A stretch of 64,000 nucleotides of DNA from Aestuariibaculum suncheonense (GTDB lineage: Bacteria > Bacteroidota > Bacteroidia > Flavobacteriales > Flavobacteriaceae), in contig NZ_JACVXC010000002.1 in the NCBI RefSeq assembly GCF_014596935.1, positions 503,559 through 567,558 of the forward strand, read 5' to 3'. Below, in pieces: positions 35,550 through 45,003 of the stretch (position 1 is its first letter; every line of letters starts with the position of its first letter). A program made the position numbers and the translations under genes. The notes below the pieces were generated by a model, which saw only the letters and a program-made list of their open reading frames with translations, was not told the origin of the DNA and ran no database searches.

Positions 35550-36857
35550 CTATTCGTCTTTCCAGTTTAATCGGTCCATTTGGCTGTATGGCCAGGGTGC
35601 ACCGTTGTTCTCAATATTAGTCATCATGTTATTCAACTCGGTTGGTGCAGCACTTTGCTCCATAACTAAATAACGTCGCATTTCTAAAATTATTGATAAT
35701 GGATCGATACTTACCGGACAAGCCTCTACACAAGCATTACAGGTTGTACAGGCCCAAAGTTCTTCGGTTGAAATATAATCGCCTAATAATTGTTTTCCGT
35801 CGGCTTTAAATTCACCATTATTAGCATCAATGTTTTTACCAACTTCCTCTAAACGGTCGCGGGTATCCATCATAATTTTTCGTGGGGATAATTTTTTCCC
35901 TGTTAAATTCGCCGGACATTCGCTTGTACAACGTCCGCACTCGGTACAGGTGTAAGCATTTAATAACTGAACCCAGCTTAAATCCTGCACATCACTGGCT
36001 CCGAATTTTTCTGGCATCGCCGGTTCGGTTCCTTCTGCTGGTGCAGCAAACGGATCAATATTCGGATCCATCATCATTTTCACCTCGTTGGTTACCGACT
36101 CTAAATTATTGAATTGCCCTTTTGGCGCTAATTTCCCATAATAGGTATTCGGGAATGCCAATAGAATATGTAAATGCTTTGAAAAATATAAGTAATTTAA
36201 GAACACTAAAATTCCAACAATATGGAACCACCAAGCACCTCTTTCAATGAAGTGAAGTGTACCTTCTGAAAAACCACCAAACCAAGGTGCGATAAACTGA
36301 CTAATAACATTCCCTGAATTCATTGCTTGAAAATGCACATCGGCAGCATTCATCACTAAAAACAAAGTCATTAATACCATTTCGAAATACAAAATGAAAT
36401 TACCATCGTTTTTAGGCCAGCTGGTCATTTCAGCTTTCCAGAAACGTTTCAGCTTAATAATATTTCTTCGAATCCAGAATACAATAACCGATACAAAAAC
36501 TAATAACGCTAAAACTTCGAAAGCTCCAATTAAAAATCCATAAGTTGCTCCGATTCCTGAAAAAATACGATGCGTTCCGAATAACCCATCGATAATAATT
36601 TCTAACACTTCAATATTAATAATAATGAAGCCCAAATACACAATAATATGTAAAATACCAGCTACCGGCCTGCGTACCATTTTACTTTGTCCTAAGGCAA
36701 TCATGGCCATGCTTTTAAAACGCTCTGATTTATTATCGCTTAGATCGACATCACGTCCTAATTTTATATTACGTATTAGCTTCTTTACATTTTTAGCAAA
36801 ATAGCCAATACCAGCAGCTAATATGACAGCAAAAAGTATATTTGGCAAGTATTCCAT
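35550..36857 (-). CDS. Membrane Fe-S protein with two 4Fe-4S clusters and a cytochrome b-like part
   Basis: The 435-residue protein has about six membrane segments in its first 240 residues with several histidines suited for heme (GILHIIVYLGF, LHFIERGAWWFHIVGIL, SKHLHILLAF), as in NarI/HdrE. Its soluble C-terminus has two 4Fe-4S sites, CTECGRCTSECP and CTTCNACVEACP. This fits an electron path between quinones and a soluble reductase. The obvious partner is the CCG protein at 34341-35135. It starts six bases after the stop of the MlaD gene, so it is cotranscribed with it. Electron donor and acceptor remain unknown. Confidence 0.88.
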   Translation of the reverse strand: MEYLPNILFAVILAAGIGYFAKNVKKLIRNIKLGRDVDLSDNKSERFKSMAMIALGQSKMVRRPVAGILHIIVYLGFIIINIEVLEIIIDGLFGTHRIFSGIGATYGFLIGAFEVLALLVFVSVIVFWIRRNIIKLKRFWKAEMTSWPKNDGNFILYFEMVLMTLFLVMNAADVHFQAMNSGNVISQFIAPWFGGFSEGTLHFIERGAWWFHIVGILVFLNYLYFSKHLHILLAFPNTYYGKLAPKGQFNNLESVTNEVKMMMDPNIDPFAAPAEGTEPAMPEKFGASDVQDLSWVQLLNAYTCTECGRCTSECPANLTGKKLSPRKIMMDTRDRLEEVGKNIDANNGEFKADGKQLLGDYISTEELWACTTCNACVEACPVSIDPLSIILEMRRYLVMEQSAAPTELNNMMTNIENNGAPWPYSQMDRLNWKDE

Positions 36858-36863
36858 TAGTAA

Positions 36864-37799
36864 TTAGTTAGTTTCTTCTTCGTTGGTGTACGGAATTTCC
36901 TTTTTCGATAATATTCTGAAATAACGTTTTGGGTGCAGTTTTATATCTCTAAGCAACTCTTCCATTTCTTTGGTTGCACCTTCTATATTGTTGTATAAAC
37001 CTTCGTCTTTTAGCAACTTTCCAAGAGTTCCTTCACCCTGATCAACCGAAGCCAATACACTTTGTAAACTTTCCAAGGTTTTATTTAATGAGGCTATTGT
37101 AGTTCCCATATCGGCTTCTTTTAAGTCGGACATCATTACTGATAAATCTTCGCTTGTAGATTTGAAATTAACAAGGGTTTCTTCAATGGTTTTCTTGTTG
37201 TTAACTAAATATCCATTGATGTGTAAAGAAGTTGCTTCAAACGCTTTTAAAGTTTCATTTAACTGCGCTACAGTATGTCTTAAACCTTGTTCCGACTGAT
37301 CGTTAACCACTTTATTTAAGCTAACAATTAAAGAGTCGGCTGATTTTAACGTAGAATTTAAATCCATACTTAAACCTGAAAAATTTTTCGAAAGACTGGT
37401 TACCAATCCCATTTCAACTTCTGATTTTAATTTATCACCAGGTTTCGCTTGTTCTCCTTCTTCACTTACTAAAATAGCCAAACCGTTACCGCCCATAAGT
37501 CCGGTTTCGTACATTCTTATGGTGGAATTCTTTGAAAATTTCAAATTAGGATTAACCGTAAAAGCGACATGCGTTTTTCCTGTTTCGAAATCATAAGAGA
37601 TATCCTGAACTTTACCTACGGTGTTACCTTTCACCGTAACTATTGAAGATTTGGTTAATGCGTTATAATCGAAATCGGTGTAATACACATCTTCTACATC
37701 GAGTAAATTATGTCCCTTTAAGTAATTGAAACCAAAAATAAAAAGAACAATTCCTAATACTACTAATACGCCTGTTTTAACTTCTCTTGATATTTTCAA
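36864..37799 (-). CDS. MlaD/MCE-domain protein
   Basis: The 311-residue protein starts at a TTG directly before KISREVKTG and has one membrane segment (about 9-27) followed by the MCE domain (about 37-115, with ALTKSSIVTVKGNTVGKV and GLMGGNGLAILV). The rest is a long helical, coiled-coil-prone tail (about 130-285). MCE proteins form rings that carry phospholipids between inner and outer membrane. The MlaE permease and MlaF ATPase are not adjacent. It follows the amidase by 50 bases and precedes the Fe-S operon genes. Confidence 0.9.
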   Translation of the reverse strand: MKISREVKTGVLVVLGIVLFIFGFNYLKGHNLLDVEDVYYTDFDYNALTKSSIVTVKGNTVGKVQDISYDFETGKTHVAFTVNPNLKFSKNSTIRMYETGLMGGNGLAILVSEEGEQAKPGDKLKSEVEMGLVTSLSKNFSGLSMDLNSTLKSADSLIVSLNKVVNDQSEQGLRHTVAQLNETLKAFEATSLHINGYLVNNKKTIEETLVNFKSTSEDLSVMMSDLKEADMGTTIASLNKTLESLQSVLASVDQGEGTLGKLLKDEGLYNNIEGATKEMEELLRDIKLHPKRYFRILSKKEIPYTNEEETN

Positions 37800-37849
37800 A
37801 GTATATGATTTAGTTGCACAAATTTAAAATAAATTTAAAAAGAACGCTT

Positions 37850-38986
37850 TTAATTAGCAGTTGTTTTTAACGCCTCGGCAAGGCTAATTTTTTTTCCGTC
37901 TTTAAAAGCTACAATAAAACTCGACTTGTAGCCTTTTTGCTTAGCCACTTCTTCCTTTTGCTTTATTTGATTGTAATCGGAAGTACTCGAATAAAAATAC
38001 TTATACAAACTGCCTTCTTTAATTCTGGAAATATCATCTAATCCTTTAAAGTTATACGGTTTTGGATCTAATGCTTTAGAACTGGCCGCAATTTGAATTT
38101 TAAAGGTGATATCGTTATGAATATCTGCTGCCGCAACTTGCGTCTGGGTTTCTTCCTCATGAACTGTATCTTCTAAAAAAGCATATTCCCCAACATTCCC
38201 GTCAATAATATGTTTGTATTCTAAAATAGCATCGGCAACCGCCGTAGACATTTCACGCTGACCTTTTGAAGAATTCAAATATCCTCCTTCTTCTTTGTAA
38301 GTTAAAAATCCGGTTTCTATCAATACACTTGGCATAACGGTTTGGTGCAACACAATAAATCCAGCTTGCTTCACGCCACGGTCTTTACGTTTTAATCTAT
38401 TTGTAAATTTCTTTTGAATTAAGCTTGCTAACTGAATACTTTGATCTAAATACTCTTCCTGACTTAATAGAATACTCATCACAGACTCCGGTGAATTCGG
38501 ATCGAAGCCCCCATATTTTTGTTCGTAATCGCTCTCTAAGAAAATCACCGAGTTTTCCTTTTTAGCAACTTCAAAATTCGTTTGATTTCTATGCGTTCCT
38601 AACACAAAGGTTTCTGTTCCGTGCGCTGCCGAATGGTGCGCATTACAATGTACCGAAACGAACAAATCTGCATCCGCTTTATTGGCAATCTGACCGCGTA
38701 CAAATAAATCGACAAACACATCTGATTTGCGTGTATAAACCACTTTTATGTCGGGATTCTTTTCAATCATCTTACCAACTTCCAGTACTATTTTTAATGC
38801 AATATCTTTTTCTTTAAAACCATTACCCATATTCCCCGGGTCGTGCCCACCATGACCAGCATCCAACACCACCACAAATTTGCCACGGTCATCACGGTCT
38901 TCAATCGGTTTGAAAGAAGAAAATGTTAATACTAGTATAAAAGATACGAAAAGTAATAGGCAGTTCGTTTTCATTTGGTAAATCAT
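37850..38986 (-). CDS. N-acetylmuramoyl-L-alanine amidase (Amidase_3)
   Basis: The 378-residue protein has a signal peptide (a second in-frame ATG at residue 5, MKTNCLLLF, may be the true start) and the zinc amidase_3 domain at about 38-260. It shows VVLDAGHGGHDPGN, GFKEKDIAL, the zinc His in SVHCNAHHS and the Glu of LIETGFL. It cuts the amide between MurNAc and the stem peptide. The C-terminal part (about 300-375) looks like a SPOR-type septal peptidoglycan-binding region (FKIQIAASSKAL...), which hints at a role in cell division. The lptD gene is divergent. Confidence 0.92.
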   Translation of the reverse strand: MIYQMKTNCLLLFVSFILVLTFSSFKPIEDRDDRGKFVVVLDAGHGGHDPGNMGNGFKEKDIALKIVLEVGKMIEKNPDIKVVYTRKSDVFVDLFVRGQIANKADADLFVSVHCNAHHSAAHGTETFVLGTHRNQTNFEVAKKENSVIFLESDYEQKYGGFDPNSPESVMSILLSQEEYLDQSIQLASLIQKKFTNRLKRKDRGVKQAGFIVLHQTVMPSVLIETGFLTYKEEGGYLNSSKGQREMSTAVADAILEYKHIIDGNVGEYAFLEDTVHEEETQTQVAAADIHNDITFKIQIAASSKALDPKPYNFKGLDDISRIKEGSLYKYFYSSTSDYNQIKQKEEVAKQKGYKSSFIVAFKDGKKISLAEALKTTAN

Positions 38987-39162
38987 TTTATTAAAAAATT
39001 AAGGTATGGCATAATTATAGCTGCAACTCTAACTAAAATCTAAAATTAGGTATGTTTTAAATTTTAACGCATAAAAAACACCCTTTATTACACTAATAAA
39101 TTGTGCTTACGTTTAATTTTAAAATTTAATTAAATTATAAATCAATCACAGAAAAATATATG

Positions 39163-39170
39163 TAATTTTG
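39163..39170 (+). promoter_or_regulatory. Possible -7 promoter element before lptD
   Basis: TAATTTTG fully matches TAnnTTTG, giving a predicted start near 39176. It overlaps the TTG at 39168, the outermost possible start of lptD, and so favours the inner TTG at 39219. AT-rich DNA yields such matches by chance about once per 1.5 kb. Confidence 0.4.
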
Positions 39171-39218
39171 GCTTTTCAAAAACCGAGCCATACTTTTACA
39201 AAAATACATTTAAAAGCG

Positions 39219-41945
39219 TTGCATACAAACAACTTTAAAATACTTTTTGCATTAAGTTTTACAGTGTTTATAAACACGTTAAGCTTCGCACAAGACATCC
39301 CGAAAAAGGGTAAAACCATTGAACGAAGTAAAGAAACATTAACTATTAATGCCGATAGTATTATTGCCCCAGAACTATCAGAGAAATCGCAAGACACCAC
39401 CTTAACCGACTCTGTTAAACCTAAAAAAGAATTACTGGAGCACACAGTAAAATACCACGCTACAGACTACACCAGGTTTAATAAAACTGAACATAAGCTA
39501 TACTTACATAACGAAGCCACTATTGATTACGGCGATATGAATATTGCTGCGGGAACAATTGTTATCGACTACACGAATAATACCGTTCATGCCAAAGGGA
39601 TTACCGATACTATAAACGGCTACACTCAAAAACCTGTTTTTACCCAAGGAAGTAATGTCGTTGAACCTGATTCTATCATTTTCAATACAAAAACCAAAAA
39701 AGCTTTAATATATAATTCGCAAACCGAACAAGGTGAAGGTACTGTTATTGCTAAAGTGACAAAAAAACAAAACGATTCGGTTTACTTTTTAAAGGAAGCT
39801 AAATATACCACTGCTGAAGATTTAGATGATCCGGAATATTATTTCAGACTTCGAAAAGCTAAAATTGTACCGGGAAAGAAAATCGTAACCGGATTTACCA
39901 ACCTATACATTTATGATGTTCCTACGCCTGTAGCCTTACCATTTGGGTTCTTTCCGCAGTCAGAAAAGCAAACCTCGGGACTTATTATTCCTAGTTTTGG
40001 TGAACAAAACAACCGCGGTTACTTTTTACAAAATGGTGGATACTATTTCGCCATTAGTGATTATGTAGATTTGGCTGTTTTAGGAGATTACTATACCAAT
40101 GGTAGTTACGGTATGCGCTTGGAAAGTACTTATGCAAAACGCTATAAATTTAGAGGAAATGTTGGTTTCAGATACGAAAACCTGATCACCAGCGAACGCG
40201 GATTCCCAGATTACGCCCGAAATACGATTTACAACATTCGTTGGTCGCACAGTCAAGACTCAAAGGCTAGTCCGAATTCCAGATTCTCAGCATCGGTTAA
40301 CTTAGGTAGCAGTAAATATTACCGAAACTCCATTAACCAGATTAACTCTGGTTCCTTTTTAAATAACACTTTAGCATCATCAGTTTCGTACTCCAAAACC
40401 TTTTTAGGAGAACCATCGGTGAATTTCAGTTTAACGGCAACACACTCGCAAAACACGAATACAGAAACCATTAACATGACCTTACCAACTTTTCAAGGTA
40501 GTGTTGGTAGAATTTATCCGTTTGTTCCGAAAACAGGATCAAAAAAAGGAATCTTTCAGAACATCAACTTGCAATACAGCGTTCGTGGAGAAAACCGCAT
40601 TTCAACCACGGATGAGTTTTTCTTTAAAAGTGAAATGTTTGACGATGCGCGTGCCGGATTTCAACACAGTATTCCATTAAGTACCAACTTTAAGTTGTTT
40701 AAATATTTTAGCGTCAGTGCCAGTACAAACTACAACGAGGTTTGGACTTTTAAAACTGAAAAACAAACTTACAATGCTTTTGAAAAACAAAAAGAAACAG
40801 AAACTCTAAATGGATTTGATGCCTTTAGAACTTATAATTTCAGCACCAGTTTAGGTACTACGGTTTACGGTATGTTTAACTTTGAAAAAGAAGGCACAGA
40901 CCGAAAAATCAAAGCCATTCGTCATGTGGTTCGTCCTTCCATTAGTTATAATATTAACCCGGCTTTCGATAAATATTATGAAACTGCTGAAGTTGTTAAT
41001 GCCGACGGATTAACCCAAGGGGAACTTGATGCTATTTATGAAAATGTAAACCTAGAATATTCTCGTTTTCAAAATGGCATTTTCGGCTCACCTAATAAAA
41101 ACTTCTCCAGTTCAATGGGAATTTCGGTATCTAACAACTTAGAAGCCAAAGTTCGAGATAAAGATTCCACTGCAACCGAAGCTAAGAAAATAATTCTGTT
41201 AAACAATTTAAACTTTTCAACCTCTTACAATTTTGCAGGAGACTCATTGCAATGGAGTCCTGTAAGAATGAGTGGTGGCACGCAATTCTTTAATAATAAA
41301 ATGAGTGTTAACTTTGGCGCGACTTTAGATCCTTACGCCTTAGATAACAACAACAACCGTATTGATAAATTTAATTTTGATAACGGCGGGAGTCTTTTTA
41401 GATTAACCAGTGCAAACTTAACCACCAGCTGGTCTATTTCAAGTAAAAATGGCAAATCCAAAGATAAAAGCAATGACCGTGGTATTCAGGAAAATATTCG
41501 TAGTGGTGGTCGTGATGACGATATGTTTGGTGTTTCTGAAGATTTTGCCAATCAGCAGTTCAGTGAAGAAGGCGAAGAAAGTGATGATGCTGAAAACGGA
41601 TTGTACAGTTACAGCATCCCGTGGAGTTTGCGTATTGCTTATGCGGTAAACTACTCGAACTCGAGACGTGAAAATCAGATTTCGTCGCACTCTCTGATGT
41701 TTTCTGGAGACGTAAAACTATCCGACAAATGGTCTATCGGTTACTCATCTGGATATGACTTAAAAAATGCTGGTTTTACCTATACCCAGTTGCGTTTTGA
41801 ACGCGATTTAAAAAGTTGGCGTATGAATTTTAGCTGGATTCCGTTTAGCGATAGAACCTCTTGGAATTTCTTTATTGGCATCAAATCTAGTATGCTGAAA
41901 GATTTAAAATACGAGAAACGCAGACAACCAGATATTCAACTATAA
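39219..41945 (+). CDS. lptD: LPS-assembly outer-membrane protein LptD
   Basis: The long protein has the OstA/LptD N-terminal beta-jellyroll (about 80-200 of the 925-residue frame, with HNEATIDYGDMNIAAGTIVIDY and VVEPDSIIFNTKTKKALIYN), followed by a large beta-barrel of some 700 residues rich in aromatic alternating strands. It inserts LPS into the outer membrane. The start is not settled: the frame is open to a TTG at 39168 (MAFQKPSHTF...). I chose the TTG at 39219 because it gives a tidy signal peptide (HTNNFKILFALSFTVF...SFAQ) and lies after the promoter. There is no ATG near either. The gene is divergent from the amidase and 64 bases before ridA. Confidence 0.9.
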   Translation: MHTNNFKILFALSFTVFINTLSFAQDIPKKGKTIERSKETLTINADSIIAPELSEKSQDTTLTDSVKPKKELLEHTVKYHATDYTRFNKTEHKLYLHNEATIDYGDMNIAAGTIVIDYTNNTVHAKGITDTINGYTQKPVFTQGSNVVEPDSIIFNTKTKKALIYNSQTEQGEGTVIAKVTKKQNDSVYFLKEAKYTTAEDLDDPEYYFRLRKAKIVPGKKIVTGFTNLYIYDVPTPVALPFGFFPQSEKQTSGLIIPSFGEQNNRGYFLQNGGYYFAISDYVDLAVLGDYYTNGSYGMRLESTYAKRYKFRGNVGFRYENLITSERGFPDYARNTIYNIRWSHSQDSKASPNSRFSASVNLGSSKYYRNSINQINSGSFLNNTLASSVSYSKTFLGEPSVNFSLTATHSQNTNTETINMTLPTFQGSVGRIYPFVPKTGSKKGIFQNINLQYSVRGENRISTTDEFFFKSEMFDDARAGFQHSIPLSTNFKLFKYFSVSASTNYNEVWTFKTEKQTYNAFEKQKETETLNGFDAFRTYNFSTSLGTTVYGMFNFEKEGTDRKIKAIRHVVRPSISYNINPAFDKYYETAEVVNADGLTQGELDAIYENVNLEYSRFQNGIFGSPNKNFSSSMGISVSNNLEAKVRDKDSTATEAKKIILLNNLNFSTSYNFAGDSLQWSPVRMSGGTQFFNNKMSVNFGATLDPYALDNNNNRIDKFNFDNGGSLFRLTSANLTTSWSISSKNGKSKDKSNDRGIQENIRSGGRDDDMFGVSEDFANQQFSEEGEESDDAENGLYSYSIPWSLRIAYAVNYSNSRRENQISSHSLMFSGDVKLSDKWSIGYSSGYDLKNAGFTYTQLRFERDLKSWRMNFSWIPFSDRTSWNFFIGIKSSMLKDLKYEKRRQPDIQL

Positions 41946-42009
41946 TCAACTCATAGCTTTTTCTAAAAACCTACAGACTTCAGTCTGATTCTTAAATAAT
42001 AAACAACAG

Positions 42010-42390
42010 ATGAAACAAATAATCACAACCACAAAAGCTCCGGCTCCTATTGGTCCATATAACCAAGCAATTTTAAGTGGAAACACACTTTATACTTCAG
42101 GACAAATCGCATTCAATCCTGAAACCGGAGAATTAATTTTAGACGATATTAAAACGGAAACCAAACAGGTTATGGAAAACCTTAAAGCCGTTTTAGAAGC
42201 TGCAAATATGACGTTTGAAAATGTAGTAAAAGCATCTATTTTCATTAGCGATATGGGAGAGTTTGTTAACATTAACGACGTTTATGGAAGCTACTTTAAT
42301 GAAGCTACAGCGCCTGCTCGTGAAACTGTTCAAGTGGCGTGTTTACCTAAAAATGTAAATGTGGAAATTAGTGTTATTGCAGTTAAATAA
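42010..42390 (+). CDS. ridA: RidA family 2-iminobutanoate/2-iminopropanoate deaminase
   Basis: The 126-residue protein is a full YjgF/YER057c/UK114 domain: AILSGNTLYTSGQIAFNPETG, the NLKAVLEAANMTFENVVKASIFI block, and the active-site Arg in PARETVQVACLPKNVNVEISVIAV. It hydrolyses reactive imine intermediates released by PLP enzymes. The gene follows lptD by 64 bases and ends seven bases from the convergent sensor kinase. Confidence 0.95.
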   Translation: MKQIITTTKAPAPIGPYNQAILSGNTLYTSGQIAFNPETGELILDDIKTETKQVMENLKAVLEAANMTFENVVKASIFISDMGEFVNINDVYGSYFNEATAPARETVQVACLPKNVNVEISVIAVK

Positions 42391-42397
42391 GCTGTAA

Positions 42398-43813
42398 CTA
42401 ACTTACTTTTTCTTGAGCTAAAAGGTATTTTACCAAAATATCTTTTAGCTTATACACATCGATTGGTTTAGACAAAAAAGCATTCAAACCAAACGCTTTC
42501 ACTTTCAGTTTATCTTCTTTAAAATCACTTGCCGAAACTGCTATAATCGGCGTTTTATTAGTCTGATATTTTCTCGTTTCTTTAATCGATTTTGTCGCTT
42601 CAAATCCATCTAAACCGGGCATGTACAAATCCATAAAAACCAAATCGAAGTCCAGTATTCTATAAAGTTCAACAGCTTCTACTCCATTTTTCGCAAAAGT
42701 ACAATCGACACCCTGCTGCTCTAATAAATATTTAAGAACACGTCGATTCATACGACTATCTTCAGCTACCAAAACATGTCGTTTTTTAGAAAGTAGCGGT
42801 TTAAAAGCTTTCGTTTCAACCTTAATATTTAGTGTCTTTTTCAACTGTAAACTAAAATAAAACGTCGTCCCTTCGTTTTCCTGTGTTTCGATTTTCAACT
42901 CTCCTCCCATCAACTTTACCAATTTATGGCAGGTCGACAAGCCTAAGCCTCCGCCTCGATATTCTTTAGTTAAAATAGTGGATTGATTCTTAGAACTATC
43001 AAAAATCTGTTTTACTTTATCCGTGGGCATACCAACACCGGTATCCTTGATATAAAAGGTGATAATTTGATCATCTTCTATACTCACCGATTGATCTACA
43101 ATTATTGAAATTTTGCCCTTATTGGTGAATTTAATCGCATTATTCACCAGATTGACCAACACTTGCTGAATTCGTAAGGTATCACCAATTAGTAAATACT
43201 TTGATGCATTAGATTTTAAAAACTGATAATCGAAAGTCAGGCCTTTTTCCCAAGACTGATAATCAAACACTTTAAATAAATTAGTCAACTCGGCATTCAA
43301 ATCGAAAGCGACTTCGTTTAAAATAACATCTCCATTATTTACTTCATAATTACTTGAAAACATATTCACCAGCTGATGCATGTACTTCGAAGAAATATTA
43401 GCAATTTCCAACTGCATATGCTGTGCTTCATCTAAATCCGTTTTCTTAAGCATCTCCAACATGCCTAATACGGTACTAAGCGATGTTCTTAACTCATAAC
43501 TGATGTTCGCTAAGTACTCGGCACTAAAATCGGCTTCCTTATTAGCTTCTGTTAACTTCTTTTTTAAGTCTTCAATTAAGGTTTTCGAATGTTTTCGTTT
43601 AGTTCTATTCTTTAATTCATTTTTATAAAAAATCTGAAGTAGTAAAATCTGAACAATCACCAGTGCAAATAAAATAATGACTATCGTTTGTAACGGAAGT
43701 TTTTCATCTACGAAACAATATCCCAAAACAATAACAGCGGCAATACACATCAATATAATTGAAGAAATTACGGTTTTTAATTTTACCGGTTTTTTGTTCG
43801 GGACAAATCGCAT
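42398..43813 (-). CDS. Hybrid sensor kinase-receiver with tyrosine in place of the H-box histidine
   Basis: The 471-residue protein has two membrane segments (about 13-34 and 41-62) with almost no periplasmic loop, a coiled coil, a HisKA-like dimerisation region, an HATPase domain and a receiver. The ATPase motifs are intact: N-box NLVNNAIKF (Asn224/225), G1 DTGVGM (Asp257), G2 GGGLGLS. The receiver keeps acidic E351/D352 and phospho-site Asp395 in FMDLYMPG. The H box reads NISYELRTSL, so residue 106, normally His, is Tyr, and the Pro after Arg-Thr is Ser. The codon is TAT. Canonical autophosphorylation should be impossible. It may act as a partner or a phosphatase. A very good promoter lies just upstream. 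Confidence 0.88.
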   Translation of the reverse strand: MRFVPNKKPVKLKTVISSIILMCIAAVIVLGYCFVDEKLPLQTIVIILFALVIVQILLLQIFYKNELKNRTKRKHSKTLIEDLKKKLTEANKEADFSAEYLANISYELRTSLSTVLGMLEMLKKTDLDEAQHMQLEIANISSKYMHQLVNMFSSNYEVNNGDVILNEVAFDLNAELTNLFKVFDYQSWEKGLTFDYQFLKSNASKYLLIGDTLRIQQVLVNLVNNAIKFTNKGKISIIVDQSVSIEDDQIITFYIKDTGVGMPTDKVKQIFDSSKNQSTILTKEYRGGGLGLSTCHKLVKLMGGELKIETQENEGTTFYFSLQLKKTLNIKVETKAFKPLLSKKRHVLVAEDSRMNRRVLKYLLEQQGVDCTFAKNGVEAVELYRILDFDLVFMDLYMPGLDGFEATKSIKETRKYQTNKTPIIAVSASDFKEDKLKVKAFGLNAFLSKPIDVYKLKDILVKYLLAQEKVS

Positions 43814-43829
43814 TTAAAAAGTATTTTAA

Positions 43830-43860
43830 CAAACATATCCATAATTATATGAATTAACAA
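43830..43860 (-). promoter_or_regulatory. Predicted promoter of the hybrid sensor gene
   Basis: On the minus strand TTG (43860-43858) is followed after 20 bases by TATGTTTG (43837-43830), a full match to the Bacteroidota consensus. The transcript would start within about 10 bases of the ATG at 43813, so the leader is very short. Confidence 0.6.
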
Positions 43861-43948
43861 GTGTATTACAAGCATTTAAGCCGGTTTAAATATTTTGTTT
43901 TCTTTAAATTTATGACAAGATACATTTCCTAACCCTAATCTGTTAAAT

Positions 43949-44989
43949 ATGCGAATAGAATATGATATAAAACTCGGATTTAAAGATGTTATGATTCGTC
44001 CGAAACGATCGACTTTAAAAAGCCGATCGGAAGTTAGTCTAGAACGCGAATTCAAATTTTTACATAGCCCTTTCGAGTGGACAGGCATTCCCATTATGGC
44101 TGCCAATATGGATACCGTAGGGACCTTTGAAATGGCCAAAGCCTTATCGGAAAAACAACTCTTTACTGCCATACATAAACACTATTCTATTACCGACTGG
44201 AATGTATTTTCTTCCAATTTACCTCAAGATATTGAAAACTACATCGCTGTAAGCACAGGAATAAGTCATCAGGACTCCGAAAAGCTCGCCTCGATTTTTA
44301 AACTCAATCCATATCTAAAATTCATCTGCATAGATGTCGCTAATGGCTATTCTGAACATTTTGCTGAATTCGTTAAGAAAACACGTGTTTTATATCCCGA
44401 CAAAGTTATTATTGCCGGAAATGTCGTGACCGGTGAAATGGTTGAAGAGCTCTTACTTTCTGGAGCCGATATTGTTAAAGTGGGAATTGGCCCAGGATCG
44501 GTTTGTACAACACGTGTAAAAACCGGTGTTGGGTATCCGCAACTGTCTGCAATAATAGAATGTGCCGATGCTGCTCATGGTTTGGGCGGACAAATCATTA
44601 GTGATGGCGGCTGTACCATTCCCGGAGATATTGCCAAAGCCTTTGGGGCTGGTGCCGATTTTGTAATGCTTGGAGGTATGCTTGCCGGACACACCGAAAG
44701 TGGAGGCGAACTCATAGAAAAAAATGGTAAACCTTACAGAAAATTTTATGGTATGAGCTCATCGACCGCTATGGAAAAACATGTAGGCAGTATTGCTGAA
44801 TACCGCGCCAGTGAAGGTAAAACCGTTGAAGTCCCTTACCGTGGCGATGTTGAAAATACAGTTCAGGATATTTTAGGCGGACTACGAAGCACTTGTACGT
44901 ATGTAGGGGCGAAACGCTTAAAAGAATTAACCAAACGCACCACTTTTATTCGTGTAAACGAGCAAGAAAATCGCGTTTATACGGAATAA
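43949..44989 (+). CDS. guaC: GMP reductase
   Basis: The 346-residue protein has the IMPDH/GMPR barrel: [19 protein letters not shown] at the start, [13 protein letters not shown], and the catalytic loop [11 protein letters not shown] with Cys186. The pattern and length indicate GMP reductase and not IMP dehydrogenase, since there is no CBS pair. It converts GMP to IMP with NADPH, feeding guanine nucleotides to adenine. It is divergent from the sensor kinase and convergent with the ABC gene, and stands alone. Confidence 0.95.
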   Translation: MRIEYDIKLGFKDVMIRPKRSTLKSRSEVSLEREFKFLHSPFEWTGIPIMAANMDTVGTFEMAKALSEKQLFTAIHKHYSITDWNVFSSNLPQDIENYIAVSTGISHQDSEKLASIFKLNPYLKFICIDVANGYSEHFAEFVKKTRVLYPDKVIIAGNVVTGEMVEELLLSGADIVKVGIGPGSVCTTRVKTGVGYPQLSAIIECADAAHGLGGQIISDGGCTIPGDIAKAFGAGADFVMLGGMLAGHTESGGELIEKNGKPYRKFYGMSSSTAMEKHVGSIAEYRASEGKTVEVPYRGDVENTVQDILGGLRSTCTYVGAKRLKELTKRTTFIRVNEQENRVYTE

Positions 44990-45003
44990 TCAAATATCAA
45001 ACT

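Noticed and set aside
41974-41987. Short hairpin CAGACT/AGTCTG between lptD and ridA as a terminator
   Set aside because: The stem is six base pairs with a two-base loop and has no T-run; read-through into ridA seems likely.
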